In this document: positions 1 to 5,030 of the stretch, one piece after another
Numbering within the stretch: the stretch's first letter is position 1
How the letters are laid out: every line of letters begins with the position of its first letter
NCBI GenBank assembly: GCA_035301625.1
Contig: DATGTW010000127.1
Location: 1 to 5,030, forward strand
From: Paenalcaligenes sp035301625
GTDB lineage: Bacteria > Pseudomonadota > Gammaproteobacteria > Burkholderiales > Burkholderiaceae_B
Length of the DNA: 5,030 bases
Direction: 5' to 3'
Translations under genes and position numbers: made by a program
The notes under the pieces: model-generated
The model's input: only the letters and a program-made list of their open reading frames with translations
Database searches by the model: none
Told to the model about the DNA's origin: nothing

Positions 1-390
1 CGACCATGCACTGATCGATTTGATGCAACGCTCGCCAGCTAAAATGCTATAAACAGCCAAAATAATGCACGAAGCGATTAAAAGCCCCAGCGTTAGCCCC
101 AAATAGTAATAAGGCACCAGCAGGGCAATTGCCAAAAGCACCTTGCCCATGCCGCGGTAATTAACATTTTCGTGAACTGCTGTTTTGTTTTTTGCCCACA
201 CCACAACTGCTTTGATAGTCATGAGCACGCTAAGAACCAAAATAAAATAAAAGATCACCACGGGCCAAAATGAAGGAGACATAGCCAAATTCGGCGCAGG
301 CCCCACTTCCTCGATAGCATTAGGCGCTAGCCAATGGATTCCAAACAAAGACAACAGTATTAATACAACACCAGTAATCACGTCCTTCAT
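1..390 (-). CDS. Tripartite tricarboxylate transporter small membrane subunit, TctB family (partial, C-terminus outside window)
   Basis: This is the small membrane subunit of a tripartite tricarboxylate transporter (TTT), a secondary inner-membrane importer of organic acids that works with a periplasmic receptor (TctC) and a large channel subunit (TctA). The open frame runs 130 codons from an ATG at 390 to the window edge with no stop; family members are usually about 150-170 residues, so only the end is missing. The translation shows a hydrophobic segment at residues 4-22, a loop with PSFWP (39-43) leading into a second segment (44-65), and a hydrophobic hairpin at about 83-118 containing LGLTLGLL and ending in AGER, an arrangement typical of TctB. 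GGAGGAG at 398-404, 7 nt before the ATG, fixes the start. The gene follows tctC after only 30 bp, so the two are very probably co-transcribed, and tctA is expected further left. The substrate is not determinable from this subunit. Confidence 0.85.
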   Translation of the reverse strand, partial: MKDVITGVVLILLSLFGIHWLAPNAIEEVGPAPNLAMSPSFWPVVIFYFILVLSVLMTIKAVVVWAKNKTAVHENVNYRGMGKVLLAIALLVPYYYLGLTLGLLIASCIILAVYSILAGERCIKSISAWS

Positions 391-420
391 GGGTTATCTC
401 CTCCATGTTGGCTAGATGAA

Positions 421-1422
421 TTATTTGGCTTTTAAGTCCAACCTTTCCACCATTTCCCGATACAGCGCTGTTTGATCTTGTATGAACTCAGCGGTTTCTT
501 CGGGGCTACGGATATCAGGAACAGCACCTAACTTGATGATTTGTTCATTCCATTCTTCATTGTTTTTGATTTTTTGCATGGCTTCGCCCAATGCCTCGAT
601 AGCGGCATCGTCAGTGTTAGGAGGTGCGATGATAGCACTCCAACCCACTACCTCGGCATAGTCAGGTACGCCTACCTCAGCGGCAACCGGAACATCAGGC
701 ATATCGGGGTGGCGCTCATCCGCTGCTACAACCAAACCACGTACGGTGCCACTTTGTATTTGTGGCAATATCGGCGCGATATTGCCGCAAAAAAAGTCGA
801 TGTGCCCACCTGCCACCGCCGTCAGAGCTGGCCCTTCGCCCCCATAGGGCACATGGTTGGCGGCTGTCTTGGCATCACCCACATCCAGCAGTTCTAGCAG
901 GCGCAGCGCACCAAACTGGTTCAACGAGCCCACCCCAGACGAGCTATAAGTCACGCTGCCAGGCTTTTCTTGAATAGCCTCTTTGAGGTCATCCAGGGTT
1001 TCGTAGGGTTTACGCGTTCCAGTGACACATGCGTATGGGTCTGTGGCTAGTAATCCCACAACAGAAAAGTCCTCGGTGTCATAGGGAACCTCTTGAAGGG
1101 CTGGAGCCACCGACATGGTCGCAATGCGTGCCAGCAACAACGTATGCCCACTGGGATCTGCATTAAATACGTGATTGGTTCCCACAATACCGGCGGCACC
1201 CGGACGGTTTTGTACGACGACATTACCATCTATTTGTTGCTCTAATGCATGGGCAAAGCTACGTGCCATCACATCGGAAATTCCACCCGAAGCATACGAA
1301 ACCACTAACTCGATAGGCTCATCAGGGTACGCATAAGCATTGCCTGCGCTCACCACAAAACTTGCCATTACTGCTACAGCAGCATAAGACAACCTGGGTC
1401 TTTGAACTCGAACGTTCTCCAT
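421..1422 (-). CDS. Tripartite tricarboxylate transporter substrate-binding protein, TctC/Bug family
   Basis: This is a periplasmic receptor that binds a small organic acid and delivers it to the TctAB membrane unit. The 333-residue length is normal for the family. A Sec signal peptide is visible: basic residues at 5-10, a hydrophobic core at about 13-27 and a likely cleavage after AYA at 31. The mature protein starts YPDEPIELVVSYASGG and continues with NRPGAAG (72-78), DPSGHTLL (89-96), SSSGVGS (160-166) and VPYGGEGPAL (191-200), the standard Bug/TctC landmarks, the glycine-rich ones lining the carboxylate-binding cleft. Cys132 and Cys212 remain in the mature protein and could form a disulfide, which is inference. 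GAGGAG at 1429-1434, 6 nt upstream, supports the ATG at 1422. The gene lies 117 bp after the GGT-like gene and 30 bp before tctB. Bug receptors bind varied mono-, di- and tricarboxylates and some amides, so the ligand is unknown. Confidence 0.95.
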   Translation of the reverse strand: MENVRVQRPRLSYAAVAVMASFVVSAGNAYAYPDEPIELVVSYASGGISDVMARSFAHALEQQIDGNVVVQNRPGAAGIVGTNHVFNADPSGHTLLLARIATMSVAPALQEVPYDTEDFSVVGLLATDPYACVTGTRKPYETLDDLKEAIQEKPGSVTYSSSGVGSLNQFGALRLLELLDVGDAKTAANHVPYGGEGPALTAVAGGHIDFFCGNIAPILPQIQSGTVRGLVVAADERHPDMPDVPVAAEVGVPDYAEVVGWSAIIAPPNTDDAAIEALGEAMQKIKNNEEWNEQIIKLGAVPDIRSPEETAEFIQDQTALYREMVERLDLKAK

Positions 1423-1539
1423 TACAGTCTCCTCATTATTTAAGATATCTAATTTTTAAAATTGAAGTGTTTGTTCGATAGCTAAACTGTAATTGGTCAA
1501 GAAAAAACCATTTAATGACCAATCACAGATAAAAAGTCA
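1423..1539 (-). promoter_or_regulatory. Intergenic gap between the GGT-like gene and tctC with clustered inverted and direct repeats
   Basis: These 117 AT-rich bases hold the tctC ribosome binding site at the left end and a repeat cluster at the right end. ATTGGTCA (1492-1499) pairs with TGACCAAT (1516-1523), and TTAATGAC (1512-1519) pairs with GTCATTAA (1536-1543); each pair is perfect over 8 bp with a 16-bp spacer, and the two centres are 20 bp apart. No T-run follows on the minus strand, so these are not obvious intrinsic terminators. A TTGACC hexamer (minus strand, 1500-1495) overlaps one arm and could be a -35 box, but no good -10 is found at the right distance. An operator controlling tctC separately from the GGT-like gene is the favoured reading. 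Confidence 0.45.
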
Positions 1540-1552
1540 TTAATAACCAATC
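1512..1552 (-). repeat. 13-bp direct repeat across the end of the GGT-like gene
   Basis: TTAATGACCAATC at 1512-1524 and TTAATAACCAATC at 1540-1552 match at 12 of 13 positions, 28 bp apart. The right copy, read on the minus strand, encodes the last three residues (Ile-Gly-Tyr) and the stop of the GGT-like protein. The left copy is non-coding and could be a binding site or the remnant of a small duplication. Confidence 0.6.
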
Positions 1553-3135
1553 GCCTGCCCGTCAGCACGGCCATCCGAGCCACCAACGAGCACATTATTA
1601 GGCTGTCGCCAGATAATTTGCCCACGCCCAAACCCGGTGTCATCGGGCGATACAGTGACCTCGTGCCCCCGCTCGAGCAGGCCGAGAACGACCTCTTTGG
1701 GCATGCCTTGCTCAACGCGGATTTCTTTGCCCCTGACCCACATCCAGCGGGGTAAATCCAGCACGGTTTGTGGGTTGATGCCATAGTTCAGCGTGTTGAC
1801 GGCGACCTGCAAATGCCCCTGGGGTTGCATGAAAGCACCCATCACCCCAAAGGGTCCGACGGCCTGCCCATCACGGGTCATAAAACCAGGCATGATGGTG
1901 TGATACGGACGTTTATTGGGTTTGAGCTCGTTGGGATGTCCCGATTCCAGCTTGAAACTATGCCCGCGGTTATGCAGGGCAATACCTGTATCGGGAACGA
2001 CCACCCCACTGCCAAAGCCCATGTAGTTAGATTGAATAAAACTGACCATCATGCCGTCTTTGTCCACCACAGACAGATAGACGGTATTGCCATTTTCAGG
2101 CATACCAGCCACGGGATCACTGGCCTGCTCACCAATCAGGGTGCGTCGCTGAGCGATATAGGCATCATCCAGCAGGGCCTGTGGGCTGACTTTACTGTGT
2201 TCAGGATCACCGACATACGCTAATGTATCTGCAAAGGCCAGTTTCATCGCCTCGATCTGTAGGTGGATGCCCCGAGGGCTAGCCCAATGATCGGGCAGGT
2301 CGACTGCTTGTAATTTTTTCAATGCCATCAAAGTGGCAATAGCCTGGTTGTTGGGGGGTAATTCCCAGATATCATGCCCTTTGTAATGGGCAGATATCGG
2401 TTCGACCCATTCACTGCTATGCCTAGCCAAATCCTCATATCGCAGAGCACCCCCAGTATCTTTGGAAAACTGGGCAATCTGCTCGGCAATGCGCCCCTGA
2501 TAAAAATCCTGTGTCTCGGAATCAGCCAGTGCCTCTAGGGTTTGAGCCATGGCCTCGCTACGCCAAACCTGCCCTGCCCTAGGTGTAAAGCCTGACGGCA
2601 TAAAAGTATCGTGCCAAGCGGCAAACTCAGGACCCTCTTGCTGGCTAAAAATCCTGTCCGCACGGCGCCAATACTCGGCCACCACAGGTCCTATGGGATA
2701 CCCATAGCGCGCGTATTGAATAGCAGGTTCAAATAGTTTTCTAAATGGTAAACGACCAAAATTGCGGTGCATCTCGATCCAGCTGCGCGGTGCCCCTGGG
2801 ACAGTTACCCCAGACCACCCATAAGCCGGCATCGAATCCCCCTCTTGAAGACCAAGGAAATCCCGATCCAATAACGCTGGAGAGCGCCCCGAAGAATTTA
2901 ATCCGTGAACTTTTTTGCCATCCCACAATAAAGCAAAGGCGTCACCACCAATGCCATTTTGCGTGGGCTCTAATACGGTCAAAGCCACCGCTGTCGCGAT
3001 GGCGGCATCAACCGCATTACCCCCTTCTTTTAATATTGACACCCCAACCTCAGCTGCCAAAGGCTGTGACGTAGCGACCATCCCTGAAGGGGCATATATA
3101 GGCTGACGTGTAAAACTGAATGGATTGGTAAACAC
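1540..3135 (-). CDS. Gamma-glutamyltransferase family protein (GGT-like Ntn hydrolase, cytoplasmic)
   Basis: This is a self-processing N-terminal-nucleophile hydrolase of the gamma-glutamyltransferase/cephalosporin acylase family, about 531 residues from a GTG start. The frame is open back to a TTG at 3171, but AAGGAG at 3143-3148 sits 7 nt before the GTG, and the protein then begins MFTNPFSFTRQPIYA like relatives. Landmarks (531 numbering): MVATSQPLAA (19-28), GGNAVDAA (38-45), EPTQNGIGGDAF (56-67), SSGRSP (81-86; Arg84 matches the glutamate-binding Arg of canonical GGT), and GNTVYLSVVD (349-358). Thr351 is the expected autocleavage site and catalytic nucleophile. FGSGVVVP, HNRGHSF and PNKRPYHTIMPG follow. 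There is no signal peptide, so it should act in the cytoplasm, unlike periplasmic glutathione-cleaving GGTs. Residues that hold the glutamyl alpha-amino and alpha-carboxyl groups in Escherichia coli GGT appear replaced, so the substrate may be another gamma-glutamyl compound, amide or acyl conjugate. It heads the leftward gene set with tctC and tctB. Confidence 0.92.
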   Translation of the reverse strand: MFTNPFSFTRQPIYAPSGMVATSQPLAAEVGVSILKEGGNAVDAAIATAVALTVLEPTQNGIGGDAFALLWDGKKVHGLNSSGRSPALLDRDFLGLQEGDSMPAYGWSGVTVPGAPRSWIEMHRNFGRLPFRKLFEPAIQYARYGYPIGPVVAEYWRRADRIFSQQEGPEFAAWHDTFMPSGFTPRAGQVWRSEAMAQTLEALADSETQDFYQGRIAEQIAQFSKDTGGALRYEDLARHSSEWVEPISAHYKGHDIWELPPNNQAIATLMALKKLQAVDLPDHWASPRGIHLQIEAMKLAFADTLAYVGDPEHSKVSPQALLDDAYIAQRRTLIGEQASDPVAGMPENGNTVYLSVVDKDGMMVSFIQSNYMGFGSGVVVPDTGIALHNRGHSFKLESGHPNELKPNKRPYHTIMPGFMTRDGQAVGPFGVMGAFMQPQGHLQVAVNTLNYGINPQTVLDLPRWMWVRGKEIRVEQGMPKEVVLGLLERGHEVTVSPDDTGFGRGQIIWRQPNNVLVGGSDGRADGQAIGY

Positions 3136-3142
3136 ACCGTAT

Positions 3143-3148
3143 CTCCTT
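3143..3148 (-). promoter_or_regulatory. Ribosome binding site that sets the GTG start of the GGT-like gene
   Basis: On the minus strand this reads AAGGAG and lies 7 nt before the GTG at 3135-3133. No comparable Shine-Dalgarno sequence precedes the in-frame TTG at 3171, and starting there would add twelve non-conserved residues (MWYQVFRKRRYG) whose coding sequence contains this ribosome binding site. Confidence 0.8.
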
Positions 3149-3160
3149 TTGCGAAAAACC

Positions 3161-3197
3161 TGGTACCACAAACAGATATTAATCTCAAAATGGTTCC
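3161..3197. repeat. Two-part repeat element, copy 1 (TGGTACCA - 22 bp - TGGTTCC), probable operator
   Basis: TGGTACCA, a perfect 8-bp palindrome, is at 3161-3168 and TGGTTCC at 3191-3197. The same two words with the same 22-bp gap recur at 3287-3323. The intervening bases agree at only about 9 of 22 positions, so the words are conserved against a diverged background, as expected for protein binding sites rather than a recent duplication. This copy lies 26 bp upstream of the GGT-like start codon. TGGT/ACCA half-sites resemble those of FadR-type GntR proteins, although FadR sites have a few bases between the half-sites. Confidence 0.55.
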
Positions 3198-3231
3198 TTT
3201 TTAATAGGCGTAAACACTAATATATCGAAAA

Positions 3232-3259
3232 TTGAAAGTTTCAGTTCGTGAATTATGAA
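3232..3259 (+). promoter_or_regulatory. Candidate sigma-70 promoter for the TauE/SafE gene
   Basis: TTGAAA at 3232-3237 and TATGAA at 3254-3259 are separated by 16 bp and face the TauE/SafE gene. Both hexamers are imperfect, and in such AT-rich sequence chance matches are common; TATAGA at 3265-3270 is an alternative -10. If this is the promoter, the right-hand repeat element lies in the transcribed leader, where a bound repressor would block elongation or early initiation. Confidence 0.25.
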
Positions 3260-3272
3260 ATGAATATAGATT

Positions 3273-3323
3273 AATTGGACTCATAGTGGTACCATCTGCT
3301 TCAATTGGACTCTAATTGGTTCC
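3273..3323 (+). repeat. 30-bp tandem repeat (two units) upstream of the TauE/SafE gene
   Basis: AATTGGACTC occurs at 3273-3282 and again at 3303-3312, each followed after 4 bp by TGGTACC or TGGTTCC. Over the first 21 positions the units match at 17. The 30-bp period puts equivalent sites on nearly the same face of the helix, roughly three turns apart. The words TGGTACC and TGGTTCC are therefore variants of one site inside a repeated unit, which favours cooperative binding of a regulator at two adjacent sites. Confidence 0.7.
3287..3323. repeat. Two-part repeat element, copy 2 (TGGTACCA - 22 bp - TGGTTCC), probable operator
   Basis: TGGTACCA is at 3287-3294 and TGGTTCC at 3317-3323, the same words and spacing as the copy at 3161-3197. 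Both words are displaced by exactly 126 bp, close to twelve helical turns at 10.5 bp. This copy ends 23 bp before the TauE/SafE ATG, and its last word lies just upstream of the ribosome binding site. Confidence 0.55.
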
Positions 3324-3335
3324 CGAACGGTTCTT

Positions 3336-3340
3336 GGAGA
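3336..3340 (+). promoter_or_regulatory. Ribosome binding site that sets the ATG start of the TauE/SafE gene
   Basis: GGAGA lies 6 nt before the ATG at 3347. The frame is open back to a TTG at 3305, but that start would add fourteen polar residues (MDSNWFPNGSWRFF) ahead of the first membrane segment and would put the TGGTTCC site inside the coding sequence, so the ATG is preferred. Confidence 0.75.
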
Positions 3341-3346
3341 TTTTTT

Positions 3347-4171
3347 ATGAGCTATAGTCTTGGCGTCATTCTTTTATTTACATTTGCCATCATGATTGCA
3401 GGGGTGGTGGCCGGGGTTATTGCAGGGCTGCTGGGCGTAGGCGGCGGCATCGTGCTGGTACCCATTTTGTTTTATTTATTTATTGCGCTTGGGGTCGATG
3501 AATCAGTGCGCATGCACTTGGCTGTGGGCACCTCGCTAACTACCATCGTAGCTACAGCCGCCTCTTCAACGCGTGCGCATTATGCTAGGGGGTCCATAGA
3601 TACGACCTTATTACGTAGTTGGGGGCCGTGGTTATTCATCGGGGCTGTCTTGGGGATGATTGTATTTAGCTCTATCAAAACAGCAGCACTGTCTTTGATC
3701 TTTGGTGGGGTTGCAGCCTTGGTAGCTATTTATATGCTGGTTTCCAAAGAACCCGAAACAGAGGATCCTGATAAATTCCCCAAGGGCATTTTCCGTTGGC
3801 TACTGGGTTTGATTGTCGGTGGTGTGTCATCGATTATGGGCATTGGTGGTGGAACGCTCAGCGTGCCTATTTTGAGTATATTCAAATACCCTATCCGTCG
3901 AGCCGTGGGCACTGCTGCCGCGATTGGCCTATTAATTTCTATTCCCGGTGCGGTAGGCGCTTTTCTTTCGGGCATGAATCACCCAGATTTGCCCCCCTTC
4001 AGCTTTGGTTATGTAAATTTACTAGCCTTTATAATCTTGGTCCCGATCACAGGGTTTATGGCCCCGTATGGTGCTAAAATGGCCCACACCATCAAGCCCA
4101 GACACCTCAAGCTGGCCTTTGTGGCTTTCCTGCTTTTTAATTCTGCAAATATGATTATCAGCGCGCTGTAA
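3347..4171 (+). CDS. TauE/SafE family inner-membrane transporter (sulfite/organosulfonate exporter family)
   Basis: This is a polytopic inner-membrane protein of the TauE/SafE (formerly DUF81) family, 274 residues from the ATG, a usual length. Characterised relatives export sulfite or sulfoacetate, but most members have no proven substrate. The sequence has the expected two-fold internal repeat: AGLLGVGGGIVLVPIL (26-41) with AVGTSL (59-64) in the first half, and SSIMGIGGGTLSVPIL (161-176) with RAVGTAAAIGLL (185-196) in the second. About eight hydrophobic segments are visible, with a charged loop at about 133-147 joining the halves and the protein ending on a hydrophobic helix. It diverges from the GGT-like/Tct genes and is followed after 52 bp by the GntR regulator with no visible terminator, so the two are probably co-transcribed. 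The context suggests export of an anion made or liberated during use of the imported compound, or exchange of the substrate itself. Which anion is not shown. Confidence 0.9.
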   Translation: MSYSLGVILLFTFAIMIAGVVAGVIAGLLGVGGGIVLVPILFYLFIALGVDESVRMHLAVGTSLTTIVATAASSTRAHYARGSIDTTLLRSWGPWLFIGAVLGMIVFSSIKTAALSLIFGGVAALVAIYMLVSKEPETEDPDKFPKGIFRWLLGLIVGGVSSIMGIGGGTLSVPILSIFKYPIRRAVGTAAAIGLLISIPGAVGAFLSGMNHPDLPPFSFGYVNLLAFIILVPITGFMAPYGAKMAHTIKPRHLKLAFVAFLLFNSANMIISAL

Positions 4172-4223
4172 TTTTAGGTAAGTACAGGTGCTATAACCAT
4201 ATTTCAAGGGTCATAAAGTTTTT

Positions 4224-4988
4224 ATGCACAATTTCCCCCTCAACGAACGACGTTCTGCGCAAGTACTGCGTATTTTGCGCCAGCGTCTGTCACAACCCGA
4301 TGTGGAAAAGGGCTCCAGGCTCCCGCCTGAGCGCGTTCTGGCTGCTGATCTCAGCGTCAGCCGCCGGGTGCTACGCGAGGCACTGGAAATACTCGAGGCC
4401 GAGCAAATCATCCAGCGCGTGCCTGGACGCGGCACGATTGTAATCGGCACCACCGACACCCCTGATAACCCCACTACCGCTTCGGGATCGACACATGCAG
4501 AGCCCGCGGATAATTTAGGTAGTCTGGATGTCAAACAGTACACGGGGCCACTGGAATTGATGGATGCTCGTCTGGCCCTAGAGCCCGAAATTGCAGCCTT
4601 GGCAGCTATTCATGCCAATTCATCTAACATCGATGAAATTCAACGGTGCATACAGCTCAGCCAAGACACCTATGGCGATGCCCAAGAATGGGAAAAATGG
4701 GATAGCTCTTTTCATAAAGCCATTGGCAAAGCAACACACAACAGTATTCTCAATCATTTTTTAAAAGTATTGATTGCCGCACGAGCGCAGACTTCATGGG
4801 GGAAACTGCGCCGTGCTTCTTTATCTGTCGAACGCCAAACACTATATATAGAGCAGCACGAGAAAATCCTGACAGGTATCCAATCCCGAGATGCCCAAGC
4901 GGCACGCTTGGCCATGCATGAACACCTCACCACAGTGCGAAGCACTTTATTAGAGCACCTGTACCCCCCGCCCACACGCACTCGTTAA
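4224..4988 (+). CDS. GntR-family transcriptional regulator with FCD ligand-binding domain
   Basis: This is a ligand-responsive DNA-binding protein of the FadR subgroup of GntR regulators, 254 residues. The N-terminal winged helix-turn-helix covers about residues 8-74: SRLPPERVLAADLSVSRRVLREAL (31-54) spans the recognition helix and GRGTIVI (68-74) closes the wing. A low-complexity Thr/Pro/Asp/Ala-rich stretch (about 75-107) links it to an all-helical FCD domain. MDARLALEPEIAALAA (113-128) opens the FCD domain, and Asp160, His164, His212 and His234 match the usual Asp-His-His-His metal site that holds a carboxylate effector. The Shine-Dalgarno signal is weak: AAGGG at 4206-4210 is 13 nt from the ATG. 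Regulators of this type commonly repress neighbouring catabolic or transport genes until an organic acid binds, so the divergent region and the ggt-tctC gap are the natural targets. The ligand is unknown, although a carboxylate is consistent with the Tct transporter. Confidence 0.93.
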   Translation: MHNFPLNERRSAQVLRILRQRLSQPDVEKGSRLPPERVLAADLSVSRRVLREALEILEAEQIIQRVPGRGTIVIGTTDTPDNPTTASGSTHAEPADNLGSLDVKQYTGPLELMDARLALEPEIAALAAIHANSSNIDEIQRCIQLSQDTYGDAQEWEKWDSSFHKAIGKATHNSILNHFLKVLIAARAQTSWGKLRRASLSVERQTLYIEQHEKILTGIQSRDAQAARLAMHEHLTTVRSTLLEHLYPPPTRTR

Positions 4989-5023
4989 ACCTTTTTTATA
5001 CACATACTTGGGGGATTTTCGCC

Positions 5024-5030
5024 ATGACTC
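5024..5030 (+). CDS. Start of a further rightward gene (first codons only)
   Basis: ATGACT at 5024-5029 is preceded by GGGGGA at 5010-5015 with an 8-nt gap, a good Shine-Dalgarno arrangement, 35 bp after the GntR stop codon. This is what the next gene of a rightward operon would look like. Only two complete codons are in the window, so no product can be proposed. Confidence 0.45.

Larger units (their letters stand above)
3136..3346. promoter_or_regulatory. Divergent intergenic control region between the GGT-like and TauE/SafE genes
   Basis: These 211 bp separate the two divergent start codons and are clearly more AT-rich than the flanking genes. They must hold the promoters for both directions. 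The region contains two copies of a TGGTACCA plus TGGTTCC element, one close to each start codon, and a 30-bp tandem repeat on the right side. Between the copies lies an AT-rich core (about 3199-3272) with candidate -10-like hexamers on both strands, for example TATATT on the minus strand at 3224-3219, but no unambiguous sigma-70 pair. Operators near both starts would let one regulator control both arms; that part is inference. Confidence 0.7.

Noticed and set aside
541..977. Plus-strand open frames of 118 and 71 codons
   Set aside because: They are antisense to the intact tctC gene and show no recognisable domain or credible ribosome binding site.
1174..1183. ATTGGTTCCC inside tctC, identical to the word at 3315-3324
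   Set aside because: It falls in conserved coding sequence (the Gly-Thr-Asn-His region of the receptor) and is single there, so it is most likely chance; worth including in any genome-wide motif scan.
1492..1523. Intrinsic terminator for the GGT-like gene
   Set aside because: The stem is only 8 bp and AT-rich with a 16-nt loop, and no T-run follows on the minus strand.
1512..1784. A 90-codon minus-strand open frame overlapping the end of the GGT-like gene
   Set aside because: It lies in another frame of a well-conserved gene, has no family signature and ends in the duplicated stop region. It is a shadow frame.
1768..2223. A 151-codon plus-strand open frame
   Set aside because: It is antisense to the conserved catalytic half of the GGT-like gene, and its His-rich, low-similarity translation looks like reverse-complement coding noise.
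3233..3243. Short palindrome TGAAAGTTTCA in the AT-rich core
   Set aside because: Arms of 5 bp in AT-rich DNA are expected by chance, and the word is not repeated elsewhere in the window.
4187..4198. GGT-N6-ACC before the GntR gene as an autoregulatory operator
   Set aside because: Only three bases per arm match, and the flanking bases do not resemble the sites in the other control regions.
4989..5023. Terminator after the GntR gene (T-run at 4992-4997)
   Set aside because: No GC-rich stem precedes the T-run, and a probable new gene starts 35 bp after the stop codon.

Overview
The window is a catabolic or transport locus of the kind common in Betaproteobacteria, most likely a member of the Alcaligenaceae/Burkholderiales. 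The clues are a Bug/TctC-type periplasmic receptor (a family greatly expanded in Bordetella and relatives), the TctC-TctB gene order, an FCD-type GntR regulator next to its target genes, and a moderate GC content with AT-rich intergenic gaps. The taxonomic assignment is inference.

Layout. The left part is read leftwards: a cytoplasmic gamma-glutamyltransferase-like Ntn hydrolase (1540-3135), then the substrate-binding protein TctC (421-1422), then the small membrane subunit TctB (390 to beyond position 1). The large TctA subunit would be expected just outside the left edge. The right part is read rightwards: a TauE/SafE-family membrane exporter (3347-4171), a GntR/FCD transcription factor (4224-4988), and the first codons of a further gene (from 5024). 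The two sets diverge from a 211-bp control region at 3136-3346. Every main gene is intact, and I see no mobile element, tRNA, rRNA or CRISPR array.

How the parts may work together (inference). TctC would capture an organic acid in the periplasm and TctAB would import it. The GGT-like enzyme would cleave a gamma-glutamyl, amide or related conjugate in the cytoplasm. The TauE/SafE protein would move an anion, classically sulfite or an organosulfonate, across the inner membrane, and the FCD-type GntR protein would sense a carboxylate ligand and control both arms. The substrate cannot be read from the sequence.

The most unusual signal lies outside the genes. In the divergent region a two-part element, TGGTACCA then 22 bp then TGGTTCC, occurs twice exactly 126 bp apart, once before each divergent gene. 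The right copy is embedded in a 30-bp tandem repeat. A related cluster of ATTGGT(C/T)A sites, with two overlapping inverted repeats of equal geometry, sits between the hydrolase gene and tctC. Together these look like a local operator set, probably for the encoded GntR protein.
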